This document shows positions 25,213 through 32,924 of a stretch of 54,153 bases of DNA, one piece after another (position 1 is the first letter of the stretch; each line of letters opens with the position of its first letter). A model generated the notes under the pieces. The model saw nothing but the letters and a program-made list of their open reading frames with translations. It had not been told where the DNA came from and searched no databases. Source of the DNA: DASVCS01 sp036381495 (GTDB taxonomy: Bacteria; Gemmatimonadota; Gemmatimonadetes; Longimicrobiales; RSA9); assembly GCA_036381495.1 (NCBI GenBank), contig DASVCS010000160.1, forward strand, positions 1 through 54,153, read 5' to 3'. Position numbers and translations under genes: made by a program.

Positions 25213-26515
25213 CGACGCACGCCTCGACCGCGCACTCGAATACACCCCGCAGCCTCGCGCCACCGGCCCCGCCGGGCCGCCCTACCGCGTGGCCATCACC
25301 GGCCTCGGACCGATCACCGCCGTCGGCATCGGCGTCCGGGAATTGTGGCGGGGACTCCGCCGCGAACGCTCCCCCATCCGCCGCATCACCCGCTTCGACG
25401 CCACCCCCTGGCGCACCCGTATCGCCGCCGAGATCGATGACTTCGAGCCCGACCGGTTCATGGATGCCCGCACGGCGCGTCGCCTCGATCGGTATTCCCG
25501 TTTCTCGATCGCCGCCACCCGCCTCGCGATCGAAGATGCAGGCCTCGATACCGCCCGCATCGATCCCGACCGCGTCGCCGTCCAGATCGGATCCGCACTC
25601 GGTGGCATTGCCTACGCCGAGCGCCAGGTCTCGAATTTCAACGCCGGCGGCGTCCGCGCCGTCGACCCCCGCGTCGCGCTCACCACCTTCGGCGGCGCCG
25701 CCAGTTGCTCGATCGCCATCGAATTCGGCTTCACCGGACCCAACGCGACCAACGCCATGTCCTGCGCTTCCGGCACCATCGCCGTGGGCGAGGCCTGGCG
25801 CCTGATCCGTGACGGCCACGCCGATGTCGCTATCGCCGGCGGCGTCGAGGCGCCCCTCGCACCGCTCTCCTTCGGCGCATTCGCCATCATCCGCGCCATG
25901 AGCACCCGCAACGATGAGCCCGAACGCGCCTGCCGGCCCTTCGACCGCGCCCGCGACGGCTTCATCATGGGCGAAGCCGCGTGCGCCCTCGTCCTCGAAC
26001 GCTGGGACTACGCACGCCGCCGCGGCGCACCCATCTACGCCGAACTCGCCGGCTACGGCACCACCAACGACGCGCACCACATGACCGCGCCGCGCCCCGA
26101 CGGATCCCAGGCCGCCCGCGCCATGCGGCTCGCGCTCCGCGCCGCGAACATCACGCCCGACGACGTCGACTACATCAACCCCCACGGCTCGTCCACTCCG
26201 CTCAACGACGCCACCGAGACCCTCGCGCTCAAACAGGTCTTCGGCGAGCGCATCCACCGGATCCCCGTCAGCGGAACCAAGCCCTACTACGCCCACGCGC
26301 TCGGCGCCTCCGGCGCCGTCGAGGCCGCGATCTGCGCCCTCGCCATCCACTGCGGCTGGATCCCACCCACCCTCAACTTCGAGACCGGCGACGACGCCTG
26401 CGACCTCGACTACGTCCCCGAGCACGGCCGCGAGTACCGCCCCAGAACCTGCCTCTCGAACTCCTTCGGCTTCGGCGGCATCAACGCCTGCATCGTGCTC
26501 CGCTCCCCCGACTGA
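25202..26515 (+). CDS. Beta-ketoacyl synthase (FabF/KS-type), pathway-specific
   Basis: A 437-residue condensing enzyme. The catalytic residues are complete: Cys188 in AMSCASGTIA, His328 in NPHGSSTPLND, Lys360 in SGTKPYYAHALG, and His365. The C-terminal NSFGFGGINA loop is typical of KAS II. A ~25-residue N-terminal extension precedes the ITGLGPITAVG strand. No acyl carrier protein, chain-length factor or malonyl transferase is adjacent. It is the last gene of the methyltransferase/oxidoreductase/SRPBCC run, so it probably elongates a polyketide or a special fatty acid rather than serving general fatty acid synthesis. A terminator-like hairpin follows at 26744-26778. Confidence 0.9.
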   Translation: MFLDDARLDRALEYTPQPRATGPAGPPYRVAITGLGPITAVGIGVRELWRGLRRERSPIRRITRFDATPWRTRIAAEIDDFEPDRFMDARTARRLDRYSRFSIAATRLAIEDAGLDTARIDPDRVAVQIGSALGGIAYAERQVSNFNAGGVRAVDPRVALTTFGGAASCSIAIEFGFTGPNATNAMSCASGTIAVGEAWRLIRDGHADVAIAGGVEAPLAPLSFGAFAIIRAMSTRNDEPERACRPFDRARDGFIMGEAACALVLERWDYARRRGAPIYAELAGYGTTNDAHHMTAPRPDGSQAARAMRLALRAANITPDDVDYINPHGSSTPLNDATETLALKQVFGERIHRIPVSGTKPYYAHALGASGAVEAAICALAIHCGWIPPTLNFETGDDACDLDYVPEHGREYRPRTCLSNSFGFGGINACIVLRSPD

Positions 26516-26944
26516 GCACCCGCGGTTCGCGCCCGCGCACGCGAGCACGCGCTCCGGCGCGCTCGGCTGAACTCGCGTAGCTGCCCCGCAGCTCGCGTCC
26601 ACACACGAGCACGCGCTGGGCGCGTGGTACATCGAGCCACGACTCCTGATCCCGCTGTCCGCGCACGAGCTCGCGCACGCGCACGAACCGCAAATCCTCG
26701 CCGCCACTCGCCGCGATCTCGCGAGCCCGACGCCGGATGCGCGAAGGCCGGTCCTCCCGATTCGGAGGCCCGGCCCTTGCTTGATTCCCACTCGCCGCCT
26801 ACCCCGGTACGGCGCGCCGCCGTGGTGGCAAGAATCATGCACCATGAGGCGACCGGCCCGGGAAACATGTGACGGCCCGGGGCGGCACGCCGGCGCAAGA
26901 GGACCGGCGAGTGGTTCACACAAGGTATTCTCAAAGGAGGTCTC
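26516..26944. other. Gene-free region upstream of the outer-membrane protein gene
   Basis: 429 bases without a convincing gene. The first 200 bases are full of alternating CGCACG/GCGAGCACGCG stretches, including two copies of CGAGCACGCGCT (near 26540 and 26605). They resemble the distal alternating block of the composite repeat but lack its core. A terminator-like hairpin is at 26744-26778, and the leader of the next gene ends in a perfect Shine-Dalgarno. Confidence 0.5.
26744..26778 (+). terminator. Probable terminator after the ketosynthase operon
   Basis: Arms GGCCGGTCCTCC and GGAGGCCCGGCC pair with one mismatch around a 6-base loop, flanked by AA/TT. TTGCTTGATT follows. It lies 230 bases after the ketosynthase stop and before the next promoter region. 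Confidence 0.5.
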
Positions 26945-28396
26945 ATGAACCTGCTCCTCCGGGCGGCCGCGGCCGCGGCACTCCTGCTGCCGCTGGCGGT
27001 CGCGCCCGCAACGGCACAGAACTACAGGGGTGCCTGGGGCCTTTACGGCGGTGGCATCTGGTTCAGTGATTTCAATAACGACGGAGACGTGGACTTCGAC
27101 GTGATCGATCTGGACTTCTTCCCGGATGGCATCATCATCGATCAGTTCGACGACACGGATCTCGGTTTCGCCGATCTGACGTTGGATCCCGGCTGGATCG
27201 TCGGCACGCAGGGCGAGTACTGGTTCGGTAGCGGCCGGTTCGGTCTGCGTCTGAACGGCTCGTACACCGAGCGCTCGTTGAAGGAGGAGTTCAACGACGT
27301 CTTCTTCAACGTGGAGGACCTCTTCGATGGCGACGTGCTGACGACGGTCCTGGACGGCGATGACCTGCTGTTCGGGGATGTCAACACGTGGTTCGCGGAC
27401 GGCGACCTCATGTTCCGGATCATGCGGCCCCGACGGGACCGCGTCTGGGCGCCGTTCCTGAGCGCGGGCGCGGGTGTGGCGATCTACAACCCGGCGGGTG
27501 ATGGGACGATCGTGCTCCCCGAGTCCAACGCGGTCTGGGGCGACGCGACGATCAACGTCGTGGACGTGAATGGCACGCCGGACGTGATCATCACGACGGA
27601 CAACGGTGGCAACAGCGAGACCAAGTTCCAGACGGCGTTCGGTATCGGCACGGACATCCTGCCGGGCTGGTCGCTGGGGAACATAGGGATCGGGCTGCGC
27701 TTCGAGCTGGTGGACCACATCGTGTGGGACTCGCCCGTCGAGCCGTTGTTCGGCGATGATGACTTCGATCCGATCCACAACGTTCGTCTCACGGCGGGCG
27801 TGAACGGTCTCTTCGGCCGGCTCTTCAGGGAGGAGCGGGTCGCCGTCGTGCCGCCGCCGGCACCCCCACCGCCTCCTGCCGAGGAGATGATCACGGTGTG
27901 CGTCATCGACCCGGCGCTTCCGGGCGGGATCCGGGAGATCAGCGCGATCTACGTGCCGAGCACGCGGGACACGTTGGTGACGGTCAACGGCAACCGTGTG
28001 CCGCTCGAGACGGCGACGAGCCGTGTGATGGTGGCTTCCGATGCCGACTGGTTCGTGCGCGGCGAGCCGCTCACTCTGACGGTGAACGGCATGACGACCG
28101 AGTTCGTCACGTACGGCGGCTCGCGGATCGTCGAGCCGGATGACCTGACCCTGCTCGGCACGGTGGACGGCCTCCCGGTCTACGCCGATGCCGACGACGT
28201 CCGGGATGTCGCGCATGAACTCGAGCGGGCCCGCGGGGCGCGAGACGTTCGCGACCTCGAAGACATGCTCGAAGAGAACGAGGACCTGCGTAAGGATCTC
28301 GCGGACATCGAGGTCCTCTACGTGCCCGTCGATCCCGTCGGCTGCGTGGTGCAGCCCGTGCGGCGTGTCGAGGAGGTCCGTAAGGTGCGTGGCTGA
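26945..28396 (+). CDS. Outer-membrane beta-barrel protein with acidic loop and periplasmic C-terminal part
   Basis: A 483-residue exported protein. The signal peptide is cleaved after PATAQ (about residue 25). Residues 26-295 alternate short strands (GAWGLYGGGIWFSD, IGIGLRFELVDHIVW, VRLTAGVNGLFGRLF) as in an OmpA-like barrel. An early loop (about 38-75) is rich in Asp (SDFNNDGDVDFDVIDLDF) and could bind divalent metal. A Pro-rich linker (PPPAPPPPP near 303) leads to a C-terminal part with a beta domain and a charged helix (LEDMLEENEDLRKDLADIE), but no OmpA peptidoglycan-binding motif. AAAGGAGG lies 4 bases before the ATG, a sign of strong translation. Base composition is less GC-rich than the neighbours. 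Function unknown. Confidence 0.72.
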   Translation: MNLLLRAAAAAALLLPLAVAPATAQNYRGAWGLYGGGIWFSDFNNDGDVDFDVIDLDFFPDGIIIDQFDDTDLGFADLTLDPGWIVGTQGEYWFGSGRFGLRLNGSYTERSLKEEFNDVFFNVEDLFDGDVLTTVLDGDDLLFGDVNTWFADGDLMFRIMRPRRDRVWAPFLSAGAGVAIYNPAGDGTIVLPESNAVWGDATINVVDVNGTPDVIITTDNGGNSETKFQTAFGIGTDILPGWSLGNIGIGLRFELVDHIVWDSPVEPLFGDDDFDPIHNVRLTAGVNGLFGRLFREERVAVVPPPAPPPPPAEEMITVCVIDPALPGGIREISAIYVPSTRDTLVTVNGNRVPLETATSRVMVASDADWFVRGEPLTLTVNGMTTEFVTYGGSRIVEPDDLTLLGTVDGLPVYADADDVRDVAHELERARGARDVRDLEDMLEENEDLRKDLADIEVLYVPVDPVGCVVQPVRRVEEVRKVRG

Positions 28397-28420
28397 TCGA
28401 ACGCTACGTCCCGAGGAACG

Positions 28421-28459
28421 ACGGAGCCCGGCCACGACGGCCGGGCTCCGTTGTCTTTC
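28421..28459 (+). terminator. Intrinsic terminator after the outer-membrane protein gene
   Basis: A perfect 12-bp stem, CGGAGCCCGGCC and GGCCGGGCTCCG around ACGAC, followed by TTGTCTTTC. It starts 25 bases after the stop codon. The clearest intrinsic terminator in the window. Confidence 0.85.
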
Positions 28460-28574
28460 GGGTCGGCCATGCTTGCGCTAACTCCCGCCGAGACTGTAGC
28501 TTCCTCCCCATGCGACCGGATAGGACGGATCTCCTCGCACCCGACCGTGATCGGCCGGGTTCCGCCGAAGCGAC

Positions 28575-29546
28575 ATGACCGATGCTCTCGCGCCTCTTGC
28601 CGGACAACTGCTGGGGACGTCGCTCGCCAGTGGGCTGAACCTCTACGCTGTCATGGCGGTCCTCGGCATTGCATCGCGCTTCGGCTGGACCGCGACGCTT
28701 CCGCCATCGCTGCGCGGGCTCGAAGACCCGCTGGTGATCACGAGTGCCGCGCTCCTCTTCCTGGTCGAGTTCCTGATCGACAAGGTGCCGCACCTCGATT
28801 CGCTCTGGGATGCGGTGCACACGTTCATCCGGCCGACGGCCGCGGCGCTGCTCGCGGTGGCGGCGCTCTCGGCCATGCCGCTCTCGGTGCAGCTCGCCGG
28901 CGCGGTCCTCGCCGGCGTCGTCGCGCTGGCCGCCCATGGCGCCAAGGCCGGCATGCGCCTCGCGATCAATGCCGCGCCGGATCGGAAGGCCAGCGCCTGG
29001 TTGAGCGTGGGCGAAGACGGGCTGGCCATCGCGCTCGCCATCGTCGCGATCACCTTCCCCGTCATCGCGCTGGCGGTGGTCGGCGTCGCGCTCCTGCTCG
29101 TCACCCTCGTCGGCCAGCGGCTCTGGCGCGCATTCGGTCTCGGGCTCCGCGCACTGATCGCCAACATCCGCGGTTTCTTCGGACAGCCGCGGTGGCGCCG
29201 CCTCGACGAGATTCCCGCCGGGATGCGCGCGCTGCTCGAGCGCCCCGCGCCGGGACTCGCCGAGCCACGCGCCGCACGCGCCGCCATCAAGGGGCTCCGT
29301 GAGGTCGGCGCGTACCGCAACGGCTGGCTCGTGGTCACGACGGACGGACCCGTCTTCCTCTACCGGTCGCTCCTCGGCCCCCGGTGCCGGACGCTCCCGA
29401 AGGTCCGCTCCGTGCAGCTCCGGCGCGGACCCTGGGCCGATGCCTTCCAGTTCGATACCGACGACCGCTCCCGCTGCACGCTCTTTCTCCTCAAGGACGG
29501 ACCTGCGGCGGATCTCGCGCTCTCCGAATTCAACGGCGCCCCATGA
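28575..29546 (+). CDS. DUF4126 membrane protein
   Basis: A 323-residue membrane protein. Residues 1-190 carry about five hydrophobic segments and the DUF4126 signature FLVEFLIDKVPHLDSLWDAVHTFIRP (positions about 60-87, written here as its overlapping parts: the acidic EFLIDK and the DSLWDAVHTFIRP motif). A soluble C-terminal part (about 225-323) with strands such as VVTTDGPVFLYRS and a Cys-poor basic surface follows; it is not part of the usual domain. The domain has no known function. The gene overlaps the AhpD-like gene by four bases (ATGA), so the pair is co-translated. Confidence 0.82.
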   Translation: MTDALAPLAGQLLGTSLASGLNLYAVMAVLGIASRFGWTATLPPSLRGLEDPLVITSAALLFLVEFLIDKVPHLDSLWDAVHTFIRPTAAALLAVAALSAMPLSVQLAGAVLAGVVALAAHGAKAGMRLAINAAPDRKASAWLSVGEDGLAIALAIVAITFPVIALAVVGVALLLVTLVGQRLWRAFGLGLRALIANIRGFFGQPRWRRLDEIPAGMRALLERPAPGLAEPRAARAAIKGLREVGAYRNGWLVVTTDGPVFLYRSLLGPRCRTLPKVRSVQLRRGPWADAFQFDTDDRSRCTLFLLKDGPAADLALSEFNGAP

Positions 29547-29944
29547 GTCTGGAAGAATTCCGCCAGTTCCGCGAACGGATGAACGAGCGCATCCTCGCGT
29601 TCGACAACCTCGAAATCCGGCGCTTCTTCGCGCTCGACGACCGGACCTACCGGGACGGTGCACTCGCCGGGCGGACCAAGGAGCTGCTCGGCCTCGTCGC
29701 TTCCCTCGTCCTGCGCTGCGACGACTGCGTCACCTACCACATGGTCCGCTGCGTCGAGGAGGGCTTCAACGACGCCGAAATCCTCGAGGCGCTGTCGGTC
29801 GGCCTCGTGGTCGGCGGCTCGATCGTGATCCCCCATCTCCGCCGCGCCGTCGCCACCCTGGATGAGCTCCGGCTCCGCGCCGACGACGCACCGGCCGCGA
29901 CGGCCACCCCCCACGAGCACCCCCGGCTCGAGCCCGCGCCGTAG
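29543..29944 (+). CDS. AhpD-like carboxymuconolactone decarboxylase-family protein
   Basis: A 133-residue soluble protein of the AhpD/CMD fold. The redox motif CDDCVTYH (Cys59, Cys62, His66) is the CxxCxxxH active site of AhpD-type peroxidase reductases, and the following helix (ILEALSVGLVVGGSIVIPHLRRA) matches the family. A Pro/His-rich C-terminal tail (HEHPRLEPAP) is unusual. Overlap with the DUF4126 gene suggests a link between the two. A thiol-dependent antioxidant role is likely. Convergent with a zinc dehydrogenase across repeat copy 2. Confidence 0.88.
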   Translation: MSLEEFRQFRERMNERILAFDNLEIRRFFALDDRTYRDGALAGRTKELLGLVASLVLRCDDCVTYHMVRCVEEGFNDAEILEALSVGLVVGGSIVIPHLRRAVATLDELRLRADDAPAATATPHEHPRLEPAP

Positions 29945-29981
29945 ATAGGGGCGCGGATCGCGGTCCCGACAGCTCAGCTCC

Positions 29982-30253
29982 CGGCCCCACCCGATCCCCG
30001 TCTCGTGCGCGTGCGGGTGCGCGTGCCCGAGCGCGTTCCCCGCGACCGCTCCGCCGCTCGATCGTGATCCCGCCGGCGCCGCAGCCCCCGATCCCGTAAA
30101 CGTAAACGTTCCCGCTCCAGGCGGCGCAGCCGCCGCTCCCGCTCCCGGCCGTTCCCCTCCAGCTCCCACCCCTCCCCCGGGCCGTTCTCCCGTCCACCAC
30201 ACCCCCTCCCGGGCACCCCCCAGCCCCAGCCCTAGCCCTAGCCCCAGCCCCCC
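29982..30253 (-). repeat. Composite repeat, copy 2 (full length)
   Basis: Read on the minus strand, it begins inside the end of the dehydrogenase gene. Block I is a G-rich array (30216-30253: GGGGCTAGGGCTAGGGCTGGGG). Block II is a purine-rich stretch with GCCCGGGAGG. Block III is the core (30093-30148) with the GGCGGC-TGC-GCCGCC hairpin (30120-30134) and CGTTTACGTTTACG. Block IV is an alternating GCGCAC tract ending near GGGGATCGGGTGGGG (29982-30040). From 30093 to 30181 it is identical to copy 3. It fills the gap between convergent genes and contributes the last residues and the TAG of the dehydrogenase. Confidence 0.9.
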
Positions 30254-31293
30254 GGATAAACCACCGTCTTCAGCCCCTCCCCCTTCCCCGCCGCGCGCTC
30301 GAGCGCCGCGCCGACTCCCTCGAGCCCCGTCCGGTGGGTGATGAGCGATCCCGTCTCGATGGTGCCGGCGGCCAGGAGCCGGAGCGCCTCACGGGTCTCA
30401 TCGGGACCGCACGAGTAGCTCTGGAGGAGCGTGACCTCGCGGAAGTAGAGCGAGGAGAGGTCGAGTGCGACGTCGGTGCCGGGGGCGAGCGGCGTGAAGC
30501 AGACCACGCGGCCGCCGGGCGCCGCGGCATCGAGCCCGGCGCGGATCGCGCGAGGATCGCCCGGGCAGACCACGACCACGTCCGCGCCACGTCCGTCCGT
30601 CCTCTCCCGCACTGCCGCCGTCACATCCACGGCGCCGGGGTCGAACGCGGCATCCGCGCCGCGGCGGAGCGCGCGGTCGCGGCGCGCCGCGACGTAGTCG
30701 CTCCCCAGAACGAGACCTGCGCCGTATGTCCGCGCGAGCGGCACCATGAGCTGCCCCATCGCGCCGAGCCCGACGATCAGCACGGCATCGCCCGCGTCCA
30801 CCCGCCCCTGCCGCCGGAGCGCGCGGACACACGTCGCCAGCGGTTCAATGAACACCGCCGTGTCCACGTCCATCTCGGCGGGCAGGACGAGCGTGTCATG
30901 GGCGACGTTCGGCGCCGGGACCGACGCGTATTCGGCGAAACCGCCCGGCACCAGCCTCGTCCGCTTCCACACCGCGCAGTTCGACCACAGCCCACGGCGG
31001 CACTCCTCACACGCCATGCACGGCGCGTGATGGTGCACGAAGACGCGGTCGCCGACCGCGAGGTTCTCGACACCCGCGCCGAGCGCCACCACGACGCCCA
31101 CCGATTCGTGGCCGAGCACCGCGGGCGCCTTCTGCTCGACGTACCAGATCAGCGCGTCCGAACCGCAGACGCCGCATGCCTCGACCCGGACGAGCACCCC
31201 GCCCGGACCGGGCACCGGCACGGGCGCCTCCTCCACCCGCACATCGCCCCAACCGTGCAGGCGGGCCACGCGCATCCGCTCGGGGACCGCCAT
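30238..31293 (-). CDS. Zinc-dependent medium-chain alcohol/polyol dehydrogenase 1
   Basis: A 351-residue cytosolic NAD(P)-dependent dehydrogenase of the sorbitol/threonine dehydrogenase group. Catalytic zinc ligands are Cys43 (GVCGSD) and His62-Glu63 (GHES). The structural zinc site is Cys92, Cys95, Cys98 and Cys106. VFIEPLATC holds the usual Glu, and the nucleotide-binding GLGAMGQ is near 175. Substrate unknown, probably a polyol or a secondary alcohol. GGGAG precedes the ATG by 8 bases. The last codons (Gly-Gly-Trp-Gly) and the TAG stop come from repeat copy 2. A second, related dehydrogenase is encoded just upstream, separated by repeat copy 3. Confidence 0.9.
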   Translation of the reverse strand: MAVPERMRVARLHGWGDVRVEEAPVPVPGPGGVLVRVEACGVCGSDALIWYVEQKAPAVLGHESVGVVVALGAGVENLAVGDRVFVHHHAPCMACEECRRGLWSNCAVWKRTRLVPGGFAEYASVPAPNVAHDTLVLPAEMDVDTAVFIEPLATCVRALRRQGRVDAGDAVLIVGLGAMGQLMVPLARTYGAGLVLGSDYVAARRDRALRRGADAAFDPGAVDVTAAVRERTDGRGADVVVVCPGDPRAIRAGLDAAAPGGRVVCFTPLAPGTDVALDLSSLYFREVTLLQSYSCGPDETREALRLLAAGTIETGSLITHRTGLEGVGAALERAAGKGEGLKTVVYPGGWG

Positions 31294-31741
31294 CGCTCAC
31301 TCCCTCACGCTGGAACCGTTGGTATCCGCTCCGGCCGCACCGATGGGATCGGGATGATGGGCAGCCGATCGGGTCGGGCTGCGCATGGGGATCGCAGCGG
31401 CCGTGGGGATGCGCGCGAACGAGAGCGGCAGTCGCATCACTTCGGAGCCGTACGCGCCCGCGAACCGAGCGCCGCAAGCACCCCGTTGGCTCCGAACCCG
31501 CGTGTGGGCCGCATCCAGCGCACCGCACGGATCGGGCGGGCCTTCCGCGCCCCGCCCGATCCGTTCCCCCTCCCGTCCCCGCCCGCCCCATCCCGTAAAC
31601 GTAAACGTTCCCGCTCCAGGCGGCGCAGCCGCCGCTCCCGCTCCCGGCCGTTCCCCTCCAGCTCCCACCCCTCCCCCGGGTCGTCCCCCCTCCACCGCAC
31701 CTCCTCCCGGGCGATCCCCAGCCCCAGCCCCAGCCCTAGCC
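31294..31741. other. 448-base gap between the two dehydrogenase genes
   Basis: Its distal part (31549-31741) is repeat copy 3. The remaining 255 bases upstream of dehydrogenase 1 show no gene and no clear promoter. They end in an AGGGAG ribosome-binding site. Confidence 0.5.
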
Positions 31742-31749
31742 CTAGCCCT
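31549..31749 (-). repeat. Composite repeat, copy 3 (lacks the alternating block)
   Basis: On the minus strand, the G-rich array (31716-31749) is followed by GCCCGGGAGG, the purine-rich block, the 56-nt core (31592-31647, hairpin 31619-31633) and CGTTTACGTTTACGGGAT. It then runs into GGATCGGGCGGGG without the GCGCAC tract. Identity to copy 2 over 89 bases (31592-31680) is complete. It abuts and supplies the final GGC TAG of dehydrogenase 2. Confidence 0.9.
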
Positions 31750-32827
31750 CAACCGCCACCTTGATCGCGGCGCGCGTGAACACCAGGTCGAGCGCCTCCT
31801 CGATCCGCGCGAGCGGACGCCGGTGCGTGATCAATGAGGCGATGTCGACGTCTCCCGCCGTCAGGTGTCCGAGCGCGCACCGCACATCACCGCGACCGTA
31901 GTGGAACGCACCGCGCACATCCACCTCATCGTAATGGAGCCGGTAGCTGTCGAACGCGGCGCGCGTGCCTGCGGCGCATCCACCGTAGAGCAGCACCTCG
32001 CCGCCGGTCGCGGCGAGCGCCGGGGCCGCCTCCCAGACCTCGGGACGGCCCACGCACTCGATCACGATGTCTGCGCCGACCCCGCCGGTCCACTCCCACA
32101 CGGCCTCGCGCACCTGCGCAGCGGCGCGCCCGGCGTCCCGCGCCGGCAGAGCGGTGTCGGGGTCCACCGCGGATCGCTCCGCCCCCGGGTCGCGCAGGAC
32201 ATCGGCGCCCAGCGCCTCGGCCGCGGCCAGCCGGACCGGGTGCCGGCCCACGACCAGGATGCGGCCCGCGCCGCGCAGCCGGGCGAGTTGGACGAAGAGC
32301 AGCGCGATCGGTCCATCCCCCAGGAGCGCGACGTGCTCCGCACGATCCAGTGCGACCCGGTCCGCACCGTGAACCACACACGAGAGCGGCTCGAGCGCCG
32401 CGGCCACCTCCGCCGGTACGCCGGCCGGGCGCGGGAACACGTTGCACTCGACAATGTGCCGCGGGAGCAGCACGTATTCCGCGAAGGCGCCGAAGACCAT
32501 CCGGCCCACCGCCTGCGCGCACAGGTTCTCGCGGCCGCGGCGGCAGAGGCGGCACGCGCCGCACGGCGCCGTCGGCACGCACGCGATCGCATCGCCCTCC
32601 CGGAACCCGCTCACCCCCGCGCCGACGCCCGCGACCGTCCCCGAGAACTCGTGGCCCATCGGGATCGGCAGCGGGATCTTCGGGTGGCCGCGCCGGTACG
32701 TCTTGACGTCCGTGCCGCACGTCAATGCCGCGTCGACCCGGACCAGCAGCTCGCCGGCGCCGGGCACCGGGACCGGCGCCTCCCGCAACTCGATCACGCC
32801 CGGGCGCGGGACCACGACGGACATCAT
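31742..32827 (-). CDS. Zinc-dependent medium-chain dehydrogenase 2
   Basis: A 361-residue dehydrogenase of the same superfamily as its neighbour. Catalytic ligands are Cys37 (TCGTD) and His59-Glu60 (GHEF). The structural zinc loop is Cys89, Cys92, Cys95 and Cys103. The nucleotide-binding segment is LLGDGPIALLFVQLARLRG near 168, and GVGADIVIECVGRPE follows. The final residues are VAVEG, with Gly-stop lying in repeat copy 3. Two adjacent ATG codons (32827, 32824) mark the start; the open frame extends further up but runs into the DUF255 gene. It lies 97 bases after that gene's stop. The pair with dehydrogenase 1 suggests related substrates rather than recent duplication, since similarity is modest. 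Confidence 0.88.
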   Translation of the reverse strand: MMSVVVPRPGVIELREAPVPVPGAGELLVRVDAALTCGTDVKTYRRGHPKIPLPIPMGHEFSGTVAGVGAGVSGFREGDAIACVPTAPCGACRLCRRGRENLCAQAVGRMVFGAFAEYVLLPRHIVECNVFPRPAGVPAEVAAALEPLSCVVHGADRVALDRAEHVALLGDGPIALLFVQLARLRGAGRILVVGRHPVRLAAAEALGADVLRDPGAERSAVDPDTALPARDAGRAAAQVREAVWEWTGGVGADIVIECVGRPEVWEAAPALAATGGEVLLYGGCAAGTRAAFDSYRLHYDEVDVRGAFHYGRGDVRCALGHLTAGDVDIASLITHRRPLARIEEALDLVFTRAAIKVAVEG

Positions 32828-32924
32828 ACGGCCGTGTACCGCCGCCGGCGCACTGCCCGCGCCCGGACCCTGCGGGCGCCCGCCGTCGCCGCGATCTCCG
32901 CGTCCAGGGTCGTTCACGAGCACC

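Noticed and set aside
25187..28435. A minus-strand frame of about 1,080 codons opposite the ketosynthase and outer-membrane protein genes
   Set aside because: Crosses a terminator and a strong Shine-Dalgarno of the opposite strand; composition is a shadow.
30216..30253. GGGCTAGGG array as a telomere-like or linear-replicon end
   Set aside because: Arrays are short, internal, repeated at gene ends and surrounded by normal genes.
31592..31750. Peptides such as VNVNVPAPGGAAAAPAPG encoded within the repeat copies
   Set aside because: The repeat is open in several frames because it lacks A/T-rich stops; no start site or ribosome-binding site, and the bases, not the residues, are conserved.
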